Positions 1 through 7,702 of a stretch of 11,999 nucleotides of DNA are shown one piece after another; positions within the stretch are counted from its first letter, which is position 1, and each line of letters starts with the position of its first letter. This DNA comes from Chloroflexia bacterium (GTDB lineage: Bacteria; Chloroflexota; Chloroflexia; Thermomicrobiales; JALYUS01), in contig JAICIL010000114.1 of the NCBI GenBank assembly GCA_025924435.1, positions 1 through 11,999 on the forward strand, read 5' to 3'. Position numbers and translations under genes: made by a program. The notes under the pieces were generated by a model that did no database searches, was not told the origin of the DNA, and saw nothing but the letters and a program-made list of their open reading frames with translations.

Positions 1-1170
1 ACACTCGACGAAATCTGGGCGGCCTGCGATCCCGACCGACCGCTCGGCGCCCTCGCGGCGGTGGACCAGAACGACAGCGCGCGGCGGGTGGAGGCGGGAT
101 TACGCGGCTCCGTCTGCGGCTGCATGCTCGGCAAGCCGGTGGAGGTCAACCCGACGCTCGACGAACTGCGCGACGCCCTGACGCGCACCGACGCCTGGCC
201 GCTCGACGACTACATCTCCGAGCGCACGCTGCTCGCCCTCGGTCGGCGGCACCGCTCGTGGGTCGAGTCCGCGCGGGAGCGGATTGATTCCGTCGCGCCG
301 GACGACGACATCAACTACACCGTCCTCGGCATGATGCTGCTCGAACGGCACGGCCTCGGCTTCACGCAGGCGGACATCCGCGACCTCTGGCTGCGCCACC
401 TGCCGATCGCGCAGACCTTCGGCCCGGAGCGCACGCTGCTCCTCACGGCGGGCATCAACACGCTCGACGGCGGCGACCCGGACGCACTGGAGGAGTGGGT
501 GAGCGTCCTCAATCCGAAGGACGAGCAGTGCGGCGCGATGATCCGCGCCGACGCCTACGGCTACGCCTGCCCCGGCCGCCCCGCGCTCGCCGCCGCACTG
601 GCGTACCGCGACGCCAGTTGGACGCACCGGCGCACCGGCATCTACGCGACGATGTTCACCGCCGCCGCCATCGCCGCCGCGCCGGTGGTGGCGGACCCGC
701 TGGAAATCTTCGCGGTCGCGCTGCAATACGTGCCGCGCCGCAGCCGCTTCTACCGCATCGTCGCCGATTCGCTGACGATGGTCCACGATGCGACCGACTG
801 GCTGGACGGCTACGCTCGCATCCACGGCAAGTACGCGCAGTTCAGCCATTGCCAGGTCTATCAGGAGGTCGGCACGCTCATCAACACGCTCCGGTTCGCG
901 GAGAGTGTCGGGGACGGCATTTGCAAGCAGGTGAGCCAGGGGAACGACGCCGACAGTTTCGGCGCGACGGCGGGCGCGCTCCTCGGCTGCTATTTCGGGC
1001 CGGGCCATCTCGACGACCGCTGGCTCGCGCCCTTCGACGACACGATCCGCACCTCGATCGCCACGCAGCCGGAGTGGAGCCTGTCCCGATTGGCCCGCCG
1101 GATGGGCGACCTGCCGCGCCGCATCGCCGCCGCGTTGGCGATGCCGGAGAATCCCGCCGACAATAGGTAG
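1..1170 (+). CDS. ADP-ribosylglycohydrolase family protein (5' partial)
   Basis: The frame is open from base 1 to the TAG at 1168-1170. The GTG at 61 has no ribosome binding site, so the true start is probably upstream of the window. The family (DraG/ARH-like, Pfam PF03747) removes ADP-ribose from proteins or small molecules using a binuclear metal centre, in the cytoplasm. The domain opens with GLRGSVCGCMLGKPVE at 97-144, the usual first helix of the fold. An acidic DDDINYT motif is at 301-321, and a C-terminal GNDADSFGATAGALLG motif is at 940-987. The Asp residues in these two motifs are the expected metal ligands. The second motif has GNDADS where classic members have a GGDTD-type sequence. 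The roughly 30 residues before the domain resemble the N-terminal extension of a bacterial subgroup, which supports a missing 5' end. The family call is firm. The substrate is unknown, and bacterial members need not act on proteins. Confidence 0.85.
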   Translation, partial: TLDEIWAACDPDRPLGALAAVDQNDSARRVEAGLRGSVCGCMLGKPVEVNPTLDELRDALTRTDAWPLDDYISERTLLALGRRHRSWVESARERIDSVAPDDDINYTVLGMMLLERHGLGFTQADIRDLWLRHLPIAQTFGPERTLLLTAGINTLDGGDPDALEEWVSVLNPKDEQCGAMIRADAYGYACPGRPALAAALAYRDASWTHRRTGIYATMFTAAAIAAAPVVADPLEIFAVALQYVPRRSRFYRIVADSLTMVHDATDWLDGYARIHGKYAQFSHCQVYQEVGTLINTLRFAESVGDGICKQVSQGNDADSFGATAGALLGCYFGPGHLDDRWLAPFDDTIRTSIATQPEWSLSRLARRMGDLPRRIAAALAMPENPADNR

Positions 1171-1235
1171 TTGACCGGGGGGCGCTCCTCCCACCGGTAC
1201 CCGATCGCGTTGCTCATATTCACAGCCCCTCGGCA

Positions 1236-1253
1236 GGCGGGAAAGCCCCCGCC
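1236..1253 (+). other. small GC hairpin in the 1171-1380 gap
   Basis: GGCGGG (1236-1241) can pair with CCCGCC (1248-1253) across a 6-nt loop. No T-tract follows, so an intrinsic terminator for the upstream gene is not demonstrated. The rest of the 210-bp gap holds only the weak promoter candidate and the ribosome binding site of the next gene. Confidence 0.25.
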
Positions 1254-1325
1254 ACCGCGACGCGCACGCCGGCTGCCACGGGCCGAAACACGGGCGCACC
1301 GGAACTATCGCCGCCCGGCGTGCTG

Positions 1326-1334
1326 TGCTATCGT
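1326..1334 (+). promoter_or_regulatory. candidate extended -10 for the penicillin acylase gene
   Basis: TGCTATCGT reads as an extended -10 (TG-N followed by TATCGT, 4/6 to TATAAT). It lies about 47 bases before the GTG start and would give a leader of about 40 nt. No good -35 is present at the right distance (TATCGC at 1306-1311). It is a weak candidate, resting partly on a similar TGC-TAGGAT upstream of the CocE/NonD gene. Confidence 0.3.
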
Positions 1335-1380
1335 GCCCGCAACGCAGCATTTGGCAGTCAACATCATCGGAGGGAAAGCC

Positions 1381-3720
1381 GTGGCGATGCGCATCGAGCA
1401 GCAGGATTTGCGGGCAGCGATTCCCGATCACACCGGGGCGGCCCAACTGGCGGGGCTGGAGGGTGGCGTGGAGGTCGTGCGCGATTCGCTCGGCATCCCG
1501 CACATCCGCGCGGGATCGGTGCAGGACGCATTCTTCGCGCAGGGGTACGTCCACGCGCAGGACCGGCTCTGGCAGATGGAGTACGACCGCCGCCGCGCGC
1601 TCGGCCGCTGGGCGGAGGTCGCCGGGACGACGGGGCGGGAGCACGACGTCCTGATGCGCCGCCTCCGCCTCGGCGCGAGCGCGCAGGCCGACTACGCCGC
1701 CTTCGACGCGGAGACGAAGGCGATGTTCGACGCCTACGCGGCGGGCGTCAATGCCTTCATCCAGACAACCGCCGCGCTCCCCATCGAGTACCACCTGACC
1801 GAGACGGCCCCCGAACTCTGGCAGCCGTGGCACTCCGCCGCCGTCTACAAGGTGCGGCACGTCCTGATGGGCGTCTGGGGGCAGAAACTCTGGCGCGTGC
1901 GGCAACTGCGCGCCGGTGGGCCGGAATTGCTGCTGAAATTGCGGGCGGGCGCGGCGATCCCCGGCCCGCTGATCATCCCACCCGGCATGGAGTACACGAA
2001 TGTGCCCGATGGCGCGGACGAACTGCGCGCCGCCGCCGACGCGATGGCGGGCGCGTGGGACACGGGCAGCGGCAGCAACAGTTGGGCGCTGCACGGCGCG
2101 CGCACGGCCTCCGGCAAGCCGCTCCTCTGCGGGGACTCGCACCGCGCGCTCGACACGCCGAACGTCTACTACCAGAATCACCTCGTCTGCCCGGAGTTCG
2201 ACGTGATCGGCTTCTCGTTCGGCGGCGTGCCCGCCTTCCCGCACTTCGGGCACAACGCCGATGTCGCCTGGGGCATCACCCACGCCTCCGCCGACTACCA
2301 GGACCTCTACGTCGAGCGGTTCGCGCCCGGCGACCCGACGCGCTACGAATACCGGGGCGAATGGCAGGAGGCCAAGCGGTACCGCGAGACGGTGCGCGTG
2401 CGCGGCGGCGCGCCCGTCGAGGTGGATGCGACGGTCACGCGGCACGGCCCCATCGCCGTCGGCGACCCGGCGGAGGGGTACGCGCTGGCGATGCGCTACA
2501 GCGCGACGACCGGGCCGAACGCCGGGTTCAGCACCTTCCTGCCGATGCTGCGGGCGACGAGCGTCGCGGACCTCGACAACAAGATGCGCGACTGGGTGGA
2601 CCCCTGCAACAACCTCCTGATGGCGGACCGGCACGGCAGCATCGCCTACCTGACGCGCGGCGAAATCCCGATCCGTAGCGACGCGAACTTCTGGCTGCCC
2701 GTGCCCGGCTGGACGGGCGAGCACGAGTGGGAGGGGCGCATCCCGCACGCCAACCTGCCCCGCATGACGAACCCGCACGCGGGCTTCTTCGCCACCGCCA
2801 ATAACCGCATCGTCGGCGACGATTACCCGTACTCGATCTGCCTCGATTTCGCGCCGCCCTTCCGCGCCCAGCGGATCACCGACCGACTCACCGGCATGAC
2901 CGGCGCGACGCGGGAGACGATGGAGACGATCCACGCCGAGAAGCGCTCCATCCCGGCGCAGGCATTCCTCGCGATGCTCGATCGCGTCGCGCCGCGCGAT
3001 GCGCGTTCCGAGGCGGCGAAGGAGCGCCTGCGCGCGTGGGACGGCGTGATGGGGCCGGAGAGCGTGGGCGCCGCCCTCTACGCCGTCTGGCGAGAGCAGA
3101 CGGTCGCCCTGCTCCTGGAGCATGGGCCGCTCGCCGCCCTCGCCGAAACACCGGCCGCCTCGCCCATCGCGCAGGCGCTCCCGCTCGCCTCCCGCCTGCG
3201 CACGACGCTCCTCGCCCTCATGCAGGCGGACGACACAACGCTCCTGCCCGACGGCGAGACGTGGCCCTCCGTGCTCGCGACGGCCTTGCAGCGCGCGACC
3301 GAATGGCTCGCCGCGCGGTGCGGCGACGATATGGCGGACTGGCAGTGGAGCGCCATCCACCGGACCAACCCGCAGCACACGCTCGCCGCCACGTTCCCCG
3401 AACTCGCCGACCTGCTCAACCCGCCGTCCGTCGGCGTCGGCGGCGACGGCGACACGCCGCAGGCCGGCAGTTACAACGGCTTCGGTGCGGGCGATTTCGC
3501 GATCACCGGCATGTCCGTCAACCGCTACTGCTTCGACTGCGCTGACTGGGAGCGGAGCGGCTGGGTCGTGCCGCTCGGCGCATGCGGCCATCCCGGCAGC
3601 CCGCACTACGCCGACCAGCGCATCGCCTGGAGCGAGCAGCGCCTCTTGCCGATGCACTACGCTTGGGATGCCGTCATGGCGGACGCGACCGAGCAGCAAC
3701 GATTGGACCCGGCGGGGTAA
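1381..3720 (+). CDS. penicillin acylase family Ntn hydrolase (S45)
   Basis: The 779-residue precursor belongs to the penicillin acylase / N-acyl-homoserine lactone acylase family (S45). These enzymes hydrolyse amide bonds of N-acylated compounds after cutting themselves into alpha and beta chains. The N-terminal half carries the family signature VEVVRDSLGIPHI followed by AQGYVHAQDRLWQM. The self-cleavage site is GSNSW, with Ser232 (codon 2074-2076) expected to be both the new beta-chain N-terminus and the nucleophile. The NNR at residues 474-476 and the Arg in FRAQR (495) match the conserved oxyanion Asn and the downstream Arg region. The GTG at 1381 is chosen because GGAGGG (1369-1374) lies 6 nt upstream; the in-frame ATG at 1387 would be 12 nt away. 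No signal peptide is visible, which is unusual for a family often exported to the periplasm and suggests a cytoplasmic enzyme. The substrate could be a beta-lactam side chain, an acyl-homoserine lactone or an acyl peptide, and cannot be decided here. Confidence 0.93.
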   Translation: MAMRIEQQDLRAAIPDHTGAAQLAGLEGGVEVVRDSLGIPHIRAGSVQDAFFAQGYVHAQDRLWQMEYDRRRALGRWAEVAGTTGREHDVLMRRLRLGASAQADYAAFDAETKAMFDAYAAGVNAFIQTTAALPIEYHLTETAPELWQPWHSAAVYKVRHVLMGVWGQKLWRVRQLRAGGPELLLKLRAGAAIPGPLIIPPGMEYTNVPDGADELRAAADAMAGAWDTGSGSNSWALHGARTASGKPLLCGDSHRALDTPNVYYQNHLVCPEFDVIGFSFGGVPAFPHFGHNADVAWGITHASADYQDLYVERFAPGDPTRYEYRGEWQEAKRYRETVRVRGGAPVEVDATVTRHGPIAVGDPAEGYALAMRYSATTGPNAGFSTFLPMLRATSVADLDNKMRDWVDPCNNLLMADRHGSIAYLTRGEIPIRSDANFWLPVPGWTGEHEWEGRIPHANLPRMTNPHAGFFATANNRIVGDDYPYSICLDFAPPFRAQRITDRLTGMTGATRETMETIHAEKRSIPAQAFLAMLDRVAPRDARSEAAKERLRAWDGVMGPESVGAALYAVWREQTVALLLEHGPLAALAETPAASPIAQALPLASRLRTTLLALMQADDTTLLPDGETWPSVLATALQRATEWLAARCGDDMADWQWSAIHRTNPQHTLAATFPELADLLNPPSVGVGGDGDTPQAGSYNGFGAGDFAITGMSVNRYCFDCADWERSGWVVPLGACGHPGSPHYADQRIAWSEQRLLPMHYAWDAVMADATEQQRLDPAG

Positions 3721-3745
3721 ACGGACTATCCCCGTCATCCGCCGT

Positions 3746-3774
3746 TTGACAGCGGCACCGGCGACACCTATAGT
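3746..3774 (+). promoter_or_regulatory. near-consensus housekeeping promoter for the ABC importer operon
   Basis: TTGACA (3746-3751) and TATAGT (3769-3774) are separated by exactly 17 bases: a perfect -35 box and a -10 with one mismatch to TATAAT. Transcription would begin near 3781, giving a leader of about 76 nt to the ATG at 3857. It is the strongest promoter-like sequence in the window and separates the importer operon from the acylase gene upstream. No operator palindrome is evident in the 3721-3856 gap. Confidence 0.8.
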
Positions 3775-3856
3775 GGCCGCAGTCCCAAATCAGTAGGCCC
3801 CGCGACCGGTCGTTCGTTTGTGCGCGTTGGCGCATGCGTAGGCAAGGGGGAGCAGG

Positions 3857-5665
3857 ATGGCGATTTTCGAGGCCGCCGAACTCGAGGAACTGTTGTGGCG
3901 CTTCCGAACCGGCCGCATTGACCGGCGCACGTTCCTGCGGGCGCTCGGGGCGGGAAGCACCGTCATCGCCGGTTCGGCCTTCCTCGCCGCCTGCGGCGAG
4001 AGCGCCCCGAAGGTCACGCCCGCCACCGGCGCGAACGCCGCGACCAGCAACACGCCCGCTGCCGCGCCGACGACCGCCGGGGCGGCACCGACGACTGCGG
4101 CGGGGTCCGCGGTCGCGAAACCGACCACCGCAGCAGGCGCGCCCGCCGCCAGCCCGGCGGCCGCCGGTGGCGCGGTGAGCGCGACGAGCAACGCCGACAC
4201 GGTCGTGCTCGCCTTGCAGAGCGACATCACGAGCCTCGATCCGCACGCCAACGTGCTGCGCGACGGTATCAAGGTCTTCTATCACCTCTTCGACAATCTC
4301 GGCGTCCGCAACTACGACACGAACCGCGTCGGCGCGTGGCTGGCGACCGACTGGAAGGCGGCGAACGACACGACGTGGGAGATGACGCTGCGCAGCGATG
4401 TCAAATTCCACAACGGCGACCCCTTCACGGCGGAGACGGTGAAATTCAACATCGAGCGCGTCCTGAACCCGGACACCAAAAGTCCGCAGCGCGGCAACTG
4501 GGTCGCGGTTGACAAGATCACCGTCCAGGACCCGACGCACCTGACGTGGATCACGAAGAACCCGTACCCGGTCTTCGCGGAGCGGTTGCAGAATCTCCAG
4601 TTCATCTCCGAGAATGTCCTCAAGGAGAAGGGCGACAAGTTCATCCAGGACAACGCGATCGGCACCGGACCCTACAAACTGGTCGGCTACGCGCGCGGGC
4701 AGCAGATCGCCATGGTGCGCAACGACGACTACTGGGGCCCGAAACCGGCCTTCAAGAACGCGACATTCCGCATCATCCCCGATATCGCCACGCAGATCGC
4801 CGAACTGCTGGCGGGCCGCGTGGACATCGTCCCCGCCTTCCCCCTCGACCAGATTGACGCGCTCGAAAAATCCGGGCGCGGCAAGGCGCTCGTGCAGCCG
4901 ATCCTCCGCACGATGTTCCGCGGCCTGGACGCGAAAGGCCGCTCCGGGCCGAACCCGATGCAGGACAAGAATGTGCGGCTGGCGATCAACTACGCCTGCA
5001 ACGTCAAAGGGTACGCCGATACGCTGGAGAAGGGGGGAGACTTCACCCCCGGCAATGTCAACCCGCTCGCCTTCGGCTACGAAAAGAGCGTCACGCCGTA
5101 CCCGTACGATCCGGCAAAGGCGAAGCAACTCCTGGCGGATGCCGGGTACAAGCCGGGTTCCGACGGCGTGATGGCGAAAGACGGCAAGGCGCTCGATTTC
5201 AAACTGATCACCGGCCCGTCAACGGTGCCGAACAATGCGCAGGTCAATCAGGCGATCAGCCAGGACCTCCAGGCGGTCGGCATCAAGGCGACGCTCCAGA
5301 ACATCGGCGACTCGACCGCCTTCACGACGATGGTCAGCGACAGCAAGACGCAGTTCTTCCAGTGGGACTGGGGGTACTTCTCCGTCTTCGACGCGGATGG
5401 CATCCTCTGGGATATGCACCATAGCAGTTCGCCGTATGCGTACTATTCGACGCCGGAACTGGACAAATTGCTCGAAGAGGGCCGCGGCACGCTCGATCCC
5501 GCCAAGCGGCAGGCGGCGTACAGCAAGGCGCAACAGATGCTCCACGATGAGGCCGCCGTGCTCTTCATGTTCGGCGTGCACTCCATCTGGGGCGTCAGCA
5601 GCCGCCTCGATTGGAAACCGCGCTCGGACGAAATTGACCGGCTCTTCGAGGCCAAACCCAAGTAG
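3857..5665 (+). CDS. peptide-type ABC transporter substrate-binding lipoprotein (SBP family 5), Tat-type signal
   Basis: This is a 602-residue extracytoplasmic binding protein of the DppA/OppA type (SBP_bac_5, PF00496) that delivers ligand to the permeases encoded next. The N-terminus has a twin-arginine motif DRRTFLRAL (Arg23-Arg24), a hydrophobic stretch and a lipobox FLAAC with Cys46. It therefore looks like a Tat-exported lipoprotein anchored to the outer face of the membrane. Residues about 47-112 form a low-complexity Ala/Thr/Pro linker, common in actinobacterial and Chloroflexota lipoproteins. The binding domain starts near residue 114, and the family block SDVKFHNGDPFTAETVKFNI is near residues 180-199. 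AAGGGGGAGCAGG directly upstream supports the ATG. It is the first gene of the operon, 77 bases before the first permease gene, with a palindromic repeat in between. The family binds di- and oligopeptides, but also nickel, opines, heme and some sugars, so the ligand is not settled. Confidence 0.93.
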   Translation: MAIFEAAELEELLWRFRTGRIDRRTFLRALGAGSTVIAGSAFLAACGESAPKVTPATGANAATSNTPAAAPTTAGAAPTTAAGSAVAKPTTAAGAPAASPAAAGGAVSATSNADTVVLALQSDITSLDPHANVLRDGIKVFYHLFDNLGVRNYDTNRVGAWLATDWKAANDTTWEMTLRSDVKFHNGDPFTAETVKFNIERVLNPDTKSPQRGNWVAVDKITVQDPTHLTWITKNPYPVFAERLQNLQFISENVLKEKGDKFIQDNAIGTGPYKLVGYARGQQIAMVRNDDYWGPKPAFKNATFRIIPDIATQIAELLAGRVDIVPAFPLDQIDALEKSGRGKALVQPILRTMFRGLDAKGRSGPNPMQDKNVRLAINYACNVKGYADTLEKGGDFTPGNVNPLAFGYEKSVTPYPYDPAKAKQLLADAGYKPGSDGVMAKDGKALDFKLITGPSTVPNNAQVNQAISQDLQAVGIKATLQNIGDSTAFTTMVSDSKTQFFQWDWGYFSVFDADGILWDMHHSSSPYAYYSTPELDKLLEEGRGTLDPAKRQAAYSKAQQMLHDEAAVLFMFGVHSIWGVSSRLDWKPRSDEIDRLFEAKPK

Positions 5666-5670
5666 GCAGT

Positions 5671-5726
5671 GGGCAGTGGACAGTGAGCGGCAATGCGGTG
5701 GCACTACCGCCCACTGCCCACTGCCC
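5671..5726. repeat. intercistronic palindromic repeat (CAGTGGG-type units)
   Basis: The left arm 5671-5690 is made of near-tandem GGGCAGTG / GACAGTG units. It pairs with the right arm 5707-5726 (CCCACTG units) at 18 of 20 positions across a 16-nt loop. An alternative small hairpin, GCGGT (5695-5699) with ACCGC (5706-5710), lies inside. The element begins 5 bases after the binding-protein stop codon and ends 6 bases before the permease ribosome binding site. A shorter stem, CCCC (5728-5731) with GGGG (5736-5739), overlaps that site. No T-tract follows, so the element more plausibly affects mRNA stability or partial termination than full termination. Confidence 0.8.
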
Positions 5727-5742
5727 ACCCCCGGAGGGGCAT

Positions 5743-6657
5743 GTGCGCGCATATATCGCCAACCGCCTGCTGCAAACGGTGGTCGTGATCGTCGGCATCT
5801 CGATGATCGCCTTCACGATCACCTATCTGGTGGGGGACCCGCTCGCCGTCCTGCTGCCGCTCGACGCACCGAAGGAGCAGCGCGATGTCTACCGGCACGC
5901 CCTCGGCCTCGACCAGCCCTTGCCGGTGCAGTATTACCACTTCGTGGCGCGCGTCGCGACGGGCAATTTCGGCGACTCCTACGTCATCCACAAGCCCGCA
6001 TACCAGTTGATCGTCGAGCGGATGCCCGCGACGCTGCTCCTCACCTTCAGCGGGCTGCTCGTCGCACTCCTGATCGCGGTGCCGCTCGGCATCCTCGCCG
6101 CGTACCGCAAGAACTCGTGGATAGATAACCTCTCCACGGTGATCGCGGTCGCGGGGTCGGCGATGCCGATCTACTGGCTCGGGCTGATGCTGATTATCCT
6201 CTTCGGCGTGCGGCTCCGGTGGCTGCCGCCGTCGGGATACGGCAGTTGGCGCAATCTCGTCATGCCCGCCTTCACGCTCGGTGTCTTCCTCGCGCCGATC
6301 ACGATGCGGCTGGTCCGCTCCGGCATGCTCGACACGCTCGCGCAGGATTACATCCGCGTCGCGCGCGCGAAAGGATTGGCGGAGCGCGCGGTGCTGTCGC
6401 GGCACGCGCTGAAGAATGTGATGATTCCGGTGATCTCCGTGCTCGGCTTGCAGTTCGGGCAACTGCTCGGCGGCGCGATCGTCACCGAGACGACCTTCGC
6501 GTGGCCCGGCGTGGCGAGCCAGGCCGTTTCGTCCATCCAGAATCAGGACCGGCCCGTCGTGCAGGCGGCCGTGATTATCCTCGCCACGCTTATTTGCCTC
6601 GTCAACCTCGGTGTGGACATCCTCATCGCGTTCCTCGACCCGCGAACCGGGAAGTGA
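5743..6657 (+). CDS. ABC transporter permease, DppB/OppB type
   Basis: This 304-residue integral membrane subunit of a peptide-type importer forms one half of the transmembrane channel. The first helix is at residues about 9-30 (from LLQTVVVIVG to TITYLVG), and further hydrophobic segments follow. The cytoplasmic EAA loop, which docks the ATPase, is seen as DYIRVARAKGL (about 202-212) followed by the usual HALKN and the GGAIVTETTFAWPG block. The GTG at 5743 is preferred because GGAGG (5733-5737) lies 5 nt upstream and the product then starts VRAYIANRLLQ, typical of the family. An earlier in-frame GTG at 5683 lies inside the palindromic repeat and would add a repeat-encoded peptide. The ATG at 5741 is out of frame. 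The stop codon is 7 bases before the next permease gene, consistent with translational coupling. Confidence 0.94.
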   Translation: MRAYIANRLLQTVVVIVGISMIAFTITYLVGDPLAVLLPLDAPKEQRDVYRHALGLDQPLPVQYYHFVARVATGNFGDSYVIHKPAYQLIVERMPATLLLTFSGLLVALLIAVPLGILAAYRKNSWIDNLSTVIAVAGSAMPIYWLGLMLIILFGVRLRWLPPSGYGSWRNLVMPAFTLGVFLAPITMRLVRSGMLDTLAQDYIRVARAKGLAERAVLSRHALKNVMIPVISVLGLQFGQLLGGAIVTETTFAWPGVASQAVSSIQNQDRPVVQAAVIILATLICLVNLGVDILIAFLDPRTGK

Positions 6658-6664
6658 AGGTGGT

Positions 6665-7591
6665 ATGGTAGAAACAACCGGCAATCTCGCGGGCGCGCTG
6701 CCGCAGGCGCAGGTCTTCGCGGAGTCGCGCGCCAGCGAGCGGCGCAAGTTCTGGCGGCGCGTCGCGCGGCTGAAGGGCGGCCTGGCGGGCGGGGTCGTCA
6801 CGCTCATCCTCGTCCTGATCGCGCTCTTCGGCCCGCTCCTCGCGCCGCACGACCCGGTAGCCGGTAAGATCACCGACCGGCTGAAGCCGCCCGTCTGGCT
6901 CGGCGGCACGCATAATTTCCTGCTCGGCACGGATCAGATCGGGCGGGACGAACTGAGCCGTCTAATCCTCGGCACGCGCGTCTCGCTGGAAGCGGGCGCG
7001 GCGGGGACGCTCGTCGCCTGCATCGTCGGCGTGCTGCTCGGCCTACTCGCGGGCTACTTCGGCGGCATCGCGGACTGGTTCATCTCCACGGCGGTCAACG
7101 TGATGCTGACGTTCCCCTTCGTCCTGCTCGCGCTCGCCGTGATCGCCGTGCTCGGCACCAGTTTCCGCAACCTGATCATCGTGCTCGCCATCACGGCCTG
7201 GCCGATCTACACCCGCGTCGTCCGCGCGCAGGTGCAGACGTTGCGCGAGCGCGAGTTCATCCAGGCGGCGCGGGTGATCGGCGCGGGCAATACCCGGATC
7301 ATGCTCCGCCATGCCCTGCCGAACGTCGTCAACTCGATCATCGTCATCGCCAGCCTGCAAGTGGCGCAGTTGATCATCCTGGAGTCGTTCCTCAGTTTCC
7401 TCGGCCTCGGCGTGCAGCCGCCGACGCCGTCGTGGGGCAGCATGCTCGGCGAGTCGCGCACCTACATGTTCGACAAATGGTGGCTCGCGACCTTCCCCGG
7501 CCTCGCCATCTTCGTCACCACCCTCGCCATCAACCTCTTCGGCGATGGCCTGCGCGACCTGCTCGACCCCCGTTCCCGCAACACGATCTGA
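6665..7591 (+). CDS. ABC transporter permease, DppC/OppC type
   Basis: This 308-residue second channel subunit pairs with the DppB-type protein encoded just upstream. After a basic cytoplasmic N-terminus (RRKFWRRVARLKGG), the OppC_N-type first helix (about residues 40-60) ends in GPLLAPHDP. It is followed by the extracytoplasmic block FLLGTDQIGRDELSRLILGTR that is conserved in DppC proteins. The EAA loop is REFIQAARVIGAG (about 196-208), followed by HALPNVVNSI and the SFLSFLGLGVQPPTPSWG block. The ATG at 6665 has GAAGG (6656-6660) 4 nt upstream, overlapping the end of the previous gene. It is the last gene of the operon: the next gene is convergent, and no ATPase (DppD/DppF) gene follows. Confidence 0.94.
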   Translation: MVETTGNLAGALPQAQVFAESRASERRKFWRRVARLKGGLAGGVVTLILVLIALFGPLLAPHDPVAGKITDRLKPPVWLGGTHNFLLGTDQIGRDELSRLILGTRVSLEAGAAGTLVACIVGVLLGLLAGYFGGIADWFISTAVNVMLTFPFVLLALAVIAVLGTSFRNLIIVLAITAWPIYTRVVRAQVQTLREREFIQAARVIGAGNTRIMLRHALPNVVNSIIVIASLQVAQLIILESFLSFLGLGVQPPTPSWGSMLGESRTYMFDKWWLATFPGLAIFVTTLAINLFGDGLRDLLDPRSRNTI

Positions 7592-7609
7592 CGGAGAGAC
7601 GTTCATAAC

Positions 7610-7702
7610 CGCCAAGACGCCAAGGACGCCAAGAGGAAAAGAGAATGGAATCTTTTTCTATCTCTCTTCTTTGTGTTTCTTGGCGTCCTTGGCGTCTTGG
7701 CG
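7610..7702. repeat. perfect 25-bp inverted repeat with CGCCAAG-type units between convergent genes
   Basis: The left arm 7610-7634 holds three near-tandem CGCCAAGA/G units. It is exactly complementary to the right arm 7678-7702, with 25 of 25 pairs. The 43-nt loop (7635-7677) is a purine-rich tract followed by a pyrimidine-rich tract, so the hairpin may extend inward imperfectly. The element sits 18 bases after the dppC-type stop codon. It also runs through the 3' end of the M81 gene on the other strand, whose stop codon is at 7660-7658 inside the loop. It could end or stabilise transcripts from both sides, but neither side has the classic GC stem plus U-run. I recognise this type of GACGCCAAG palindrome as a recurrent intergenic sequence in several bacterial phyla. 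That recollection was not checked. Confidence 0.9.

Noticed and set aside
1171..1380. Upstream in-frame extension of the penicillin acylase
   Set aside because: The added 70 residues are basic and low in family likeness, and the ribosome binding site at 1369-1374 points to the GTG at 1381.
100..3738. A 1212-codon open frame on the minus strand across the first two genes
   Set aside because: It lies antisense to two clear family members with intact motifs. Its translation is Arg/Val/Ala/His-rich with no recognisable domain. Long antisense frames are expected where GC at third codon positions is very high.
5683..5742. Permease start at the GTG at 5683
   Set aside because: It lies inside the palindromic repeat and adds a repeat-encoded peptide. 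The GTG at 5743 has a ribosome binding site and a normal family N-terminus.
7610..7702. CRISPR-like array, since CGCCAAG units repeat
   Set aside because: The units are near-tandem within one arm with no spacers, and the second set is an inverted copy, so this is a palindrome rather than an array.
7610..7702. Standard Rho-independent terminator
   Set aside because: The stem is strong, but neither strand has a U-run directly after it. Termination remains possible but is not shown by the sequence.
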